Assembly: GCF_020085105.1 (NCBI RefSeq)
Contig: NC_058065.1
Span: 1,466,810-1,530,809 of the forward strand
Length of the DNA: 64,000 nucleotides
Origin: Siniperca chuatsi
Taxonomy: Eukaryota; Chordata; Actinopteri; Centrarchiformes; Sinipercidae
Direction of reading: 5' to 3'
Below the pieces are notes generated by a model. It searched no databases and was not told the origin of the DNA. It worked only from the letters and a program-made list of their open reading frames with translations. Positions 12,401 through 22,680 of the stretch are shown in pieces (the stretch's first letter is position 1; every line of letters starts with the position of its first letter). The position numbers and the translations under genes were made by a program.

Positions 12401-12965
12401 GCAGACAGCAACACCTTTAGTTTTAAGTTTGGACCTTAAAACCGCCAGTCTGCACTCTGATATCCTGTCTTAATGTATGAGATCTGCAGGTCATCAAAAG
12501 TCTTTAAAAGTCCTTAGAAGGTAATAAAAAGTCTTAAATGAATTGAACAAAGGTGTTACATCTTGTCTCTTGGCTGCTGGTGAACTTGGTGAACCTGCAG
12601 AATGTTTGTTCTGGATGTGAAGCAAATTTGCGTCTTGATTTATTCACATGAATTCAACAAGTTCGAAGAACAACAAAATAGGTCGTAGGCACCGCGATGG
12701 TTAAGGTTTGCACAAGTTCAGGCAACTAAAACTACTTTGTTAAGATTAGCCACAATTTGTGCCTCTCTTTCCAGAGTCTTAAAAATCTTGAAGAAAATCA
12801 ATCAAAAATGATTCTGTCCACTGAATTATAATAAACGCTTTTAAGCTGTTTCCCAAGTTACGACTCTGTTTCTTATTCAGGTAGCCGGTGTCTTTGTTTT
12901 GGGAAACAAGTTAAAAATCTTTATTATAATTCAACGGACAGAATATATTTTCATCCATCCAGATG
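12401..12965. other. Non-coding; second copy of duplicated block
   Basis: Holds the 12589-12708 duplicate of 11862-11975 and further AAAAGTCTTAAA motifs at about 12495-12540. No gene is seen. Confidence 0.55.
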
Positions 12966-13093
12966 TCCAACAGATTGTTGCTCTGAGGTAGTGGAGCACA
13001 AGTCCCCTCACTTCTCGAATCAGTCTAAATGTCAAATATACATAAAGCTGTTGAGTGGACAAGAGTCCAGGTACAGTCCATGTGTCCAGGTGT

Positions 13094-16000
13094 TCAGTAA
13101 CCGTCCAGGTGTCTCAGGTGTCGCTGTCGAGGCAGCGTGGATCGAGGAAGCTCTGGTGAGAGGCAGCTGGCTGGGGGGGCTCTGAAGGTGGGGAGCTGGA
13201 TCTCCTTGTACACACAGCAGGAGTGCTGAGAACGGTACAAAGTACAGTAAAGTATACAGCACACGAGTAGTTCCACTGATAGCGCTGTTAGCAGTAGTAG
13301 AAGAAGAAAAGGTGAAGTACAAGATTACGTGATAGAGTCTTGCAGCAATCGCAGTAATAACTCTAGATGTAGTAGAGGTTGTAGAATTGATAGTAACAGG
13401 AGGAGTAATTGTAACAAATATAGAAGTAGAACCAGTAATTAGCATCTGCTATAAACACTATCATACTTGCATCGGATAGCTGTTTTCAGTTTGTCTATGT
13501 ATACTGCATCTGCCCCTATCAAATAAACCATAATTAAATAAATAGTAGCAACAGTAACAGCAATTGTATTAGAGTAGCATTATTAGTAGGAAATAGCAGT
13601 ATTGGCAGTAATAGGGATAATAGTAGCAGTAACTAGTAGAAGCATTAGAGTATATAGATAAATAGCAGCGGCTTGTTTACCTGGACTGTCTCCAGCGTCT
13701 CTGGGTTCTCACAGGTGAAAGGTGAAGGCTCATTCACCTGGGAGCTGCAGTCCTTCCTCTTCAAACACGGAGATGTAAAAACGAACCCTGCCAACAGAGC
13801 GTCAGGTGAGTCAAACTAATACAATTTCACCCTGAGCTTCATACGAGAAATGTTTAAAATCTTCGGTCAAACACTCGTCTTAGACAGTTACATTTCGGAA
13901 CAAACTACTCAATGCGAAAGCACGAAACTATGTCTTTGGTTTGCAAGAAGCAACAGAAACACAACGAGTTACCTGGTCCAGTAAGTCAAGAAGACGAGTT
14001 TTAGCTAACATCTTGAATTTTAAACATTTTGTGATTGCAGTGCACTTCCGTAAAAGCCAATCTTGTTTTAAGCTCAACATTAATGCAATTCTGAGTGATA
14101 GTTAATAATGTAATTATCTATTAAAATGACCAATAATAAGATTTAAAGAATGTTCTCTAATGTTAAACATTATTACTTTCTACAACACTTCTGTACCAGC
14201 AGCACAAAAACACGAGACATGCAGAACATGCAGAAGCTCTTGGCATTTATAGTGCAGTGACCACAAAGTCTACTGGGGTTCAAAACGAATAACAGACTCA
14301 CCTATTACTACTAAGAGGAGGACGTTCAGGGCGAGTGAGCCGTATGTGACTAGGGGTGCTGACAAGATGTCTGGGTGGTTTGCTTTAGAGTCGTTGGTGG
14401 ACGGCGGGATAGGGACGTCTGGAAAAATAAAAGTGACAAAAATGAACCAAGAAACTGAGGAGAGCTGCTGACGGATCAAATGGCTGCAGAAAAGCACAAG
14501 AAAATCGATTCTTGTAACTTTTAAGTGTCTTTACACTCACACACGTATTTACAGCAGCAAACTGAGGTCGACAGTAAAATGCGGTTTGCCATTAGCATGG
14601 CAAGGCATTTTGAGTAAAGGTCTCAGTCTGCTTCAAACTATGTACTTGTCAGATTGTCTAACAGCGAATGAAACCTCCTTTAAGACAGCAAACAATTTCT
14701 GCAACTTTCCTAAACAGACCATCTGACAATCACGCCAACTTTTAATAGTCCGACATTTTGGGTAATCCTCTTCTTCTCTTTCTCTCTGAGAGTCAGATGT
14801 TCAGATTAATAACACTAAATATGAAGCTACAGCCAGCAGCTGGTTAGCTTAGCTTAGCATAAAGACTGAAAACAGGGGGGGAAAGCTAGACTGGCTCTGT
14901 GCGCAGGTAACAAAACATCTTGTTTGTTTAATCCGTACAAAAACCGAATTGTAAGAACAACATGTTGCAGAGTTACGGGGTTATATGTGCAGGACTATTT
15001 CTTTCCTGGAGCAGTGACTTTGTCAAGTTGCAGCTGGTTGACTGGCAGTGACGAGAAGACTTAAGGAAGTCACCCCGCCCAGCCAAGGAATAGTCCGGCA
15101 CAAATATAACATGTTAGTCAGTGGGCTTTAGAGTTCCTGGTAGGTGGATTTTGCGCAGAGTACTTTGACTTTTTGGCTGGATGATCCAAAAAGCAGTTTG
15201 TTGAAGCAGGAGGTTCTAACTGCAGGCTTTTCAAATGTGGCCATTCAGAGCAGGGGCCTGTTTCCTGAAGAAACCTATTGCTGTTTACCACTTGAGGTAA
15301 TTTACCCTCTCTCAGGACGGTCATTTGTGACGGTCAAAGCGTCCAAAGCGTCCAATGCTGGGAAGCGGCGCGACCCGTCGCTTCCAAAAACGCCCCTGTG
15401 GACACGTACCATTAGGCTGTGGGTGTGCTAAGCTAACGTGTTAAAAAATATAGTAACTATATAACTGATAGACAGAGAGGGGCAGAGGTGGAGGAAGCAC
15501 TCGGATCCTTTACTACAGTAAAAGTTATAATACACACTTTAAAAATACTCTGCTGCAGTGAAAGTTCAATTGTTCGGTTTGTAAAACTCGTGAAAACAGT
15601 GAGAAATGCCGTCACGTCGACCCAGAGTCCGACCCAGAGTGTCCGACCGACAGTCCAAAGCTCGACGTTATTAACAAACATTACAGTTATTACAGTCATT
15701 CAGAGGAAAAGCAGCAAATCTGCACATCTGAGGAGCTGCAGCCAGGAAGTGTTTACAGACGCTGTATGCGGAGGCAGCCAGGACAAGGATACGACGTCAA
15801 TGTGGCCATTCAAGGGGCCCATTTCCGGAAATACAAGCCACAATTATTATAAATGATTTCCTCTTGCCTAATTTTGACACTTTTCACTAATCAAAAATAA
15901 AGCCATACTTGCAACATGTTTTGGATGACACTTCACAAAACCTTGTTTATTTAAAGTAAACTGAAGTGGGAAGGTTGTCGAATATTAATAGAAGTCAGAC

Positions 16001-16728
16001 GCTGTTGAAACAGAACTAGGGCATTTCCTGTTGCATTAAAGATAAAGCCATACTCTCAACCATGCTTGAGCCTGCAAGATCTGAAATATGTGACCAGCAA
16101 CCATTTGTGATCTGCGTGATAGCAGTACCTGAAACAGATGAACACTTGTTTGGATGACACTTCATACGACATTGTCTGTCAAGTAAACTTAACCTGTGGA
16201 AGATTCTTACATCCAATAACAACCAAATATCCAACCTTTCTATTGATTCTATAATTAATAAACAAAATGTCACAATGCACACGTGACAGAACAGACTTCA
16301 GCTCTAAACTTAAGACTAATAGAAGGGAGGAATTAAAAAGTCTACAACAAGCATTTGTTAAAAAGCTGGTCCTTACCTGAGACGAGGCGGATGCCGTCTT
16401 TAAACTTGTTGTTGTCTGGCGTCTTTGAACAGAAGTAAAGCCTGAAATCCTCTGCTGTGATGTTTGTGATCACCAGTCTGTTTCCCATGGCTATATATTT
16501 GGTCATCACAGGGTAAACGAAATACTTGTTGTCAGTGGGATTCGTACTAAAGGTGCGGACGATGCATCCTATGAACTGGCTGTGGATCTCCATGAACCAG
16601 AAGATGTTTGAAATGTTCAAAGAGCAGTTTAAGGTGACGTTTTGACCCAGCTCCGCCTTGACCTGAGTCGGGTTCTCGGCCTCAGCACACCCCAGAAACA
16701 CCGGGAGGATCATCCAAAGCAGATCCAT
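13094..16728 (-). CDS. Single-V-domain Ig membrane receptor, copy 1
   Basis: Hand-built model of four exons on the minus strand: 16728-16377, 14418-14302, 13787-13681 and 13225-13094, giving 708 nt (235 aa). Exon 1 encodes a signal peptide (MDLLWMILPVFLGCAEA) and one V-type Ig domain with Cys in VTLNCS and YFCSK, plus an extra Cys in FIGC. Exon 2 encodes a stalk and the start of the TM helix. Exon 3 completes the helix (LLLVVIGFVFTS) and starts a Lys/Arg-rich tail. No charged residue lies in the helix, so no ITAM-adaptor pairing is expected. Intron phases are 1, 1 and 0. The expected acceptor of exon 4 is lost; the nearest upstream AG adds five in-frame residues, giving CVYKEIQL in the tail. 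I do not recognise the exact family; it is probably an uncharacterised fish immune receptor. Membrane location is inferred. Confidence 0.8.
13240..13670. repeat. Degenerate GTA/AGTAGC tract beside exon 4 of copy 1
   Basis: Imperfect AGTAGTAGC-type repeats. One unit of the 22-bp motif that is amplified in unit B is present around 13626-13650 (AGCAGTAACTAGTAGAAGCA). Confidence 0.75.
14780..15110. repeat. Dispersed percomorph repeat (GCTTAGCTTAGCATAAAGAC)
   Basis: The core GGTTAGCTTAGCTTAGCATA followed by AAGACTGAAAACAGGGGG and CTGGCTCTGTGCGCAGGTAA is, from memory, a very common interspersed repeat of percomorph fish. It lies in intron 1 of Ig copy 1 and is duplicated with it at 19935-20265. 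Confidence 0.6.
15111..16376. other. Remainder of intron 1 of Ig copy 1
   Basis: No exon recognised. It contains the dispersed motif GGTGGAGGAAGCACTCGGATCC at about 15487. It aligns with 20270-22144 of unit B except for inserted or replaced blocks. Confidence 0.6.
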
Positions 16729-17110
16729 GATCAGGTGCAGCACCAACAGTCTGAAACCCGGCGCTGCTCGGATCTGATACTGCTTCTCCCGTCACGCTGA
16801 GCAAAGTGCTCTTCACTTCCTATTTAAGGTGACTGTGTTGTATGTAAGATCTGATGATCTAAAACGCAAATACCAAGTTTCATCAGACGCTCAACAACCG
16901 GAAATTAAATTGCAGATGTTCAGGTTATACTTAGAGCTGTAGGAGCACTTTACTTCTTAAATATTTATGATGAGAAAACAGGAAGTGAAGCTCTGAACGC
17001 TTCAACCCTCCCTCAACACCACAAGAGGCCGACCAGATGTCAGACCCACTGCTCAGACCACAAGACGCCCGTCTCCTCTGGGTTTGTATAACTTCTGCAG
17101 CACCTTTCAA

Positions 17111-17970
17111 ACTGAGGCCTCTGTGGCTACAATGTAATGCAAATACATGAGGGGGTTAAAGAAAGATGTTGGCAATGCTTAAAGGAAACCAACGTTGACA
17201 GCTGGTCGACAGCAGTAAGACGGACAGCACTTTTATTTAAAACTCTTTGGAAAAAAATAGAAATTGACAGTATACTGTATATCCACATATTTGTATTTAG
17301 GAGGAAAGAAAACAAAAAACAGAATAACAATTTGATGCGATGCTGACTTTTTGTATATTTATTGTTACAATAACCTAACTGCACACAACACGCCTCAGTT
17401 TTCCACTGATCTGAGTCCATTTTAAGAACCTGAAAACTAGTTAGAGAAAATCTGACAAAAAGGTATAAGTAATCAAACAAAAAACAGTATTATAATGAAG
17501 TACAGTAGCGCTGCAGAGACGCCTCGGCCTACAGATGTTGTTCTCCAGATGTAAGACAACATGTTTGTTTGGTACAGACCAAACAAATGTCACATCATCA
17601 TGATTTTAACAAGTTTTTTTCAGTGAAAATTAAAATTGTGATACAAAAATGATCATTCCCACTACTGATGAATCATATCGTACTATCTCTCAAAATAATC
17701 GCAATATGATTTTTTTTTTAACATATCATGCAGCCCTACACATAACCCAAGGTTCTTCATAAATTAAAAAAAGTACGATGACATTATTATCATAAACTCT
17801 AGGTCAACCAGCTTCACAATGACTAACGTCAACAGCTCTTCCATCAGTCAGGAAATACCAAAACTGTCAGACGTAAGAAAGCTTCGTGTGAACGGTTTGT
17901 TGCTCTGAGGTAGTGGAGCAGACGTCCTCTCACTTCTCGAATCGTCTTTCTAGCTGTCCAATACAAATAC
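17111..17970. other. Spacer between Ig copies
   Basis: Part of the upstream region of copy 1. The first part (to about 17110) matches 12.1-12.4 kb and the last part (about 17890-17945) matches 12970-13025. No gene is seen between them. Confidence 0.6.
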
Positions 17971-18048
17971 TACAGGTGAGTGGACCAGTGCCCAGATTCA
18001 GTCCAGGTGTTCAGTAACCGTCCAGAAACCGTCCAGGTGTCCCAGGTG

Positions 18049-21000
18049 TCAGTGTCCAGGCAATGTGGCTCGAGGAAGCTGAGCCTTGGAGTAAATACAG
18101 TGTAGAGAAGGACCAGCAGGTTGGGGGGCTCTGTAGCTGACGGGGAGCTGGATCTCGTCATACTGGAACACAAAACGGGAGTACTGAGTGCAGTACAAAG
18201 AACAGTACAGGAGTAGTACTACTGACAGTACTGTTAACAGTAGTACACAAACAAAAGGTGGACTTCGTACAATAATAATAATAATAATAGGTGTAATGCT
18301 GCAGTAGTGTCTGTTGTAGCAGCAGTAGTCGCACAGGTAGCAGCATTAGCATTAGCAGCAGAAACATAAGTAGTGTTAGTAGCATTATTAGTAGTAGTGT
18401 TAGCAATTGTTGTACTGTAGTAGCAGTATTAGCAGTGGTAGTGACAGTAGTAGCAATGGTAGCAGTAGCATTAGCAATAACTAGTAGAAGCATTAGCAGT
18501 AACTAGTAGAAGCATTAGCAGTAACTAGTAGTAGCATTAGCAGTAACTAGTAGTAGCATTAGCAGTAACTAGTAGAAGCATTAGCAGTAACTAGTAGTAG
18601 CATTAGCAGTAACTAGTAGAAGCATTAGCAGTAACTAGTAGAAGCATTAGCAGTAACTAGTAGTAGCATTAGCAGTAACTAGTAGAAGCATTAGCAGTAA
18701 CTAGTAGTAGCATTAGCAGTAACTAGTAGAAGCATTAGCAGTAACTAGTAGAAGCATTAGCAGTAACTAGTAGTAGCAGTATAGAGACATCAGTAAAGTC
18801 ACAATATAAATAGCAGCGGCTTGTTTACCTGGACGGTCTCCAGCGTCTCTGGGTTCTCACAGGTGAAAGGTGAAGGCTCATTCACCTGGGAGCTGCAGTC
18901 CTTCCTCTTCAAACACAGAGATGTAAAAATAAACCCTGCCAACAGACCGTCGGGTGAGTCAAACTAATACTAATACAGTTTTAGCTAACGTCTTGAATTT
19001 TTAAAATTTTGTGAATGCAGTGCACTTCCGAAAAAGCCAGTCTTGTTTTAAACATTAATGCAATTCTGAGTGATAGTACTAATAATCTAATATTATCTAT
19101 TAAAATGACCAATGATAAGATTTAAAGAAGGTTTTTCTATGGGTTTCAGAAACAGAAAGGTTGGAGAATTCGTTATATCCATGTAGGAGATTTATTAACG
19201 AACTGTTGGATTGATTTACTGTTGTGATGCATGATCCAGTAATTAGACAATAGTTCAATTTACATTTATGTTTTTAAAAACATTATTACTTTCTACAACA
19301 GTTCACTTCTGTACCAGCAGCACAAAAACACGAGACATGCAGAACATGCAGAAGCTCTTGGCATTTATAGTGCAGTGACCACAAAGTCTACTGGGGTTCA
19401 AAACGAATAACAGACTCACCTATTACTACTAAGAGGAGGACGGCGTTCAGGGCGAGCGAGCCGTATGTGACTAGGGGTGCTGACAAGATGTCTGGGTGGT
19501 TTGCTTTAGAGTCGTTGGTGGACGGCGGGATAGGGACGTCTGGAAAAATAAAAGTGACAAAAATGAACCAAGAAACTGAGGAGAGCTGCTGACGGATCAA
19601 AAATCCAACACCTGATCGGATCAAATGGCTGCAGAAAAGCACAAGAAAATCGATTCTTGTAACTTTTAAGTGTCTTTACACTCACACACGTATTTACAGC
19701 AGCAAACTGATGTCGACAGTAAAATGTGGTTTTCGATTACCATGGCAAGGCATTTTGAGTAAAGGTCTCAGTCTGCTTCAAACTATGTACTTGTCAGATT
19801 GTCTAACAGCGAATGAAACCTCCTTTAAGACAGCAAACAATTTCTGCAACTTTCCTAAACAGCTGACAATCTGACAATCACGCCAACTTTTAATAGTCCG
19901 ACATTTTGGGTAATCCTCTTCTTCTCTTTCTCTCTGAGAGTCAGATGTTCAGATTAATAACACTAAATATGAAGCTACAGCCAGCAGCTGGTTAGCTTAG
20001 CTTAGCATAAAGACTGAAAACAGGGGGGGAAAGCTAGACTGGCTCTGTGCGCAGGTAACAAAACATCTTGTTTGTTTAATCCGTACAAAAACCGAATTGT
20101 AAGAACAACATGTTGCAGAGTTACGGGGTTATATGTGCAGGACTATTTCTTTCCTGGAGCAGTGACTTTGTCAAGTTGCAGCTGGTTGACTGGCAGTGAC
20201 GAGAAGACTTAAGGAAGTCACCCCGCCCAGCCAAGGAATAGTCCGGCACAAATATAACATGTTAGTCAGTGGGCTTTAGAGTTCCTGGTAGGTGGATTTT
20301 GCACAGAGTACTTTGACTTTTTGGCTGGATGATCCAAAAAGCAGTTTGTTGAAGCAGGAGGTTCTAACTGCAGGCTTTTCAAATGTGGCCATTCAGAGCA
20401 GGGGCCTGTTTCCTGAAGAAACCTATTGCTGTTTACCACTTGAGGTAATTTACTCTCTCTAAGGACGGTCATTTGTGACGGTCAAAGCGTCCAATGCTGG
20501 GAAGCGGCGCGACCCGTCGCTTCCAAAAACGCCCCTGTGGACACGTACCATTAGGCTGTGGGTGTGCTAAGCTAACGTGTTAAAAAAATATAGTAACTAT
20601 ATAACTGATAGACAGAGAGGGGCAGAGGTGGAGGAAGTACTCGGATCCTTTACTACAGTAAAAGCACTGACACACACTCTGTGAAACCCTCTGCTGCAGT
20701 GAGAAGTGTGCGAGTGTGATCAGGAAACAGCCCTTAAAGCATTAAAGCAGTGCAGCGTCCCTGTGGCTGCTGTGCTGTTATATATTCTATCATCAGGTTA
20801 TTATTCCTCGTGCATTAATGGAAAGCAGGATGTTGCTGCTGCAGCTGGTGGAGCTGGAGCTCATGTTGAACCGGTTTGTATCGGACTGCAGCTGATGATG
20901 CTTTTCATTCTGGATCCATCTGCCGATTCTTTTCTCCGTCGATCCATCGATCGATCGGTTTGGAAAACTTCGTGAAAACAGTGAGAAAGCGCCGCCACGA

Positions 21001-22496
21001 CGACCCAGAGCCCAAAGCGGCGCCTTCAGCGCGTGTCGTCGTGTCCGACCGACAGTCCAAAGCTCGGCGTTATTAACAAACATTCACAGTTATTACAGTC
21101 GTTCAGAGGAAAAGCAGCAAATCTGCACATCTGAGGAGCTGCAGCCAGGAAGTGATTTACAGACGATGTATGCGGAGGCAGCAAGGACAAGGATACGACG
21201 TCAATGTGGCCATTCAAGGGGCCCATTTCTGGAAATACAAGCCAAGCTTTACAGAATTATTATAAATGATTTCCTCTTGCCTAATTTTGACAATTTAAAG
21301 CCATACTTGCAACATGTTTTGGATGACACTTCACAAAACCTTGTTTAAAGTAAACTGAAGTGGGAAGGTTGTAGAATATTAACAGAAGTCAGACGCTGTT
21401 GAAACAGAACTAGGGCATTTCCTGTTGCATTAAAGATAAAGCCATACTCTCAACCTGTGCTTGAGCATGCAAGATCTGAAATATGTGACCAGCAACCATT
21501 TGTGATCTGCGTGATAGCAGTACCTGAAACAGATGAACACTTGTTTGGATGACACTTCATACGACATTGTCTGTCAAGTAAACTTAACCCTTAAAGTTAG
21601 ATTGTCTGTTTCGAAAGTTGTAAGCGTACTGAGGCCTTACTTATGAAGGTATTATTGGAGCAAAACTGAGCACCTGTAACAGTGAAATCTGTAGCTGTAG
21701 AAAATAGTCACACGTGTGTGTCAGTAAATTTGAAGGTCAAACTTTTTGTATTTTGCACCATATTCACTGCAGCAACTGTAGCAAAACTGTGAGCGTATGA
21801 GTTTCTTAATTTGTGATTGGTAACACAGGATTTGTGCACCTGCAGTGAAGAATTTGCAACTCATAAAGCATTTTTCTCCGACTTCAAATTTACTGACACA
21901 AGCGTGAATCTTCTCTACAGCTACAGATTCCACCTGTAATGTACCTGTACCTGTATGTTCCCCGTGGAAGATTCTTACATCCAATAACAACCAAATATCC
22001 AACCTTTCTATTGATTCTATAATTAATAAACAAAATGTCACAATGCACACGTGACAGAACAGACTTCAGCTCTGAACTTAAGACTAATAGAAGGGAGGAA
22101 TTAAAAAGTCTACAACAAGCATTTGTTAAAAAGCTGGTCCTTACCTGAGACGAGGCGGATGCCGTCTTTAAACGTGTTGTTGTTTAACGTCTTTGAACAG
22201 AAGTAAAGCCTGAAATCCTCTGCTGTGATGTTTGTGATCACAAGTCTGTTTCCCACGGCTATATATTTGGTCATCGCAGGGTAAACAAAATACCGGTTTT
22301 CAGCGGGATTCTCACTAAAGGTGCGGACGATGCATCCTATGAACTGGCTGTGGATCTCCATGAACCAGAAGATGTCTAAAGTATTCAAAGAGCAGTTTAA
22401 GGTGACGTTGTGACCCAGCTCCCCCTTGACCTGAGTCGGGTTCTCGGCCTCAGCACACCCCAGAAACACCGGGAGGATCATCCAAAGCAGATCCAT
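18049..22496 (-). CDS. Single-V-domain Ig membrane receptor with ITIM-like tail, copy 2
   Basis: Four exons on the minus strand: 22496-22145, 19539-19420, 18935-18829 and 18162-18049, totalling 693 nt (230 aa). All introns start GT and end AG, with phases 1, 1 and 0. Domain order is signal peptide, one V-type Ig domain, short stalk, uncharged TM helix, basic juxtamembrane segment and tail. Exon 2 carries one extra codon (Ala) relative to copy 1. Exon 3 ends in GTC CAG and exon 4 opens with TAT, so the junction creates VQYDEI, which fits the ITIM consensus (I/V/L/S)xYxx(I/V/L). Two further tail tyrosines follow (SYRAPQ and CIYSKAQL). From ITIM family knowledge, this predicts recruitment of SH2-domain phosphatases; the ligand is unknown. 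Confidence 0.83.
18180..18465. repeat. Degenerate GTA-rich tract in unit B
   Basis: Imperfect AGTAGTAGCA repeats and (AAT)n at about 18269-18288, leading into the regular 22-bp minisatellite. Leu- or Thr-rich reading frames here are artefacts. Confidence 0.75.
18466..18775. repeat. 22-bp minisatellite in intron 3 of Ig copy 2
   Basis: Fourteen consecutive units of AGCAGTAACTAGTAGWAGCA plus TT. Units differ almost only at one A/T position. Read left to right the variant order is A A T T A T A A T A T A A T. Unit A has a single copy at the same place, so the array expanded after the gene duplication. Confidence 0.95.
19935..20265. repeat. Dispersed percomorph repeat, duplicate in unit B
   Basis: Near-identical partner of 14780-15110, carried along by the segmental duplication. 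Confidence 0.6.
20270..22144. other. Remainder of intron 1 of Ig copy 2
   Basis: No exon. Relative to unit A it has a different block at about 20665-21000 (with GATCGATC-type motifs) and an extra block at about 21590-21960. Confidence 0.6.
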
Positions 22497-22680
22497 GATC
22501 AGGTGCAGCACCAACAGTCTGAAACCCGGCGCTGCTCGGATCTGATACTGCTTCTCCCGTCACGCTGAGCAAAGTGCTCTTCACTTCCTATTTAAGGTGA
22601 CTGTGTTGTATGTAAGATCTGATGATCTAAACCGCAAATACCAAGTTTCATCAGACGCTCAACAACCGGAAGTGAAACTT

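Larger units (their letters stand above)
12970..17880. repeat. Tandem segmental duplication, unit A
   Basis: Begins at GTTGCTCTGAGGTAGTGGAG, which recurs at about 17898, giving a period of about 4.9 kb. The unit holds an entire four-exon Ig-receptor gene plus its upstream flank. Introns and exons are highly similar to unit B (17881-22680), with local differences: a larger minisatellite and a rewritten block at 20.7-21.0 kb in B, and about 360 bp of extra sequence at 21.59-21.96 kb in B. Confidence 0.9.
17881..22680. repeat. Tandem segmental duplication, unit B
   Basis: Second copy of the Ig-receptor unit, in direct orientation. Exon-intron order and phases match unit A. The short upstream flank at 22565-22680 ends the homology at CAACAACCGGAAGT. 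Confidence 0.9.

Noticed and set aside
16729-16746. Upstream start for the Ig receptor adding MVLHLI
   Set aside because: The first codon there is TTG. The ATG at 16728 gives a compact signal peptide, and the same holds at 22496 in copy 2.
18466-18775. Possible CRISPR array (regular 22-bp repeats)
   Set aside because: No unique spacers; it is a contiguous minisatellite in a vertebrate intron.
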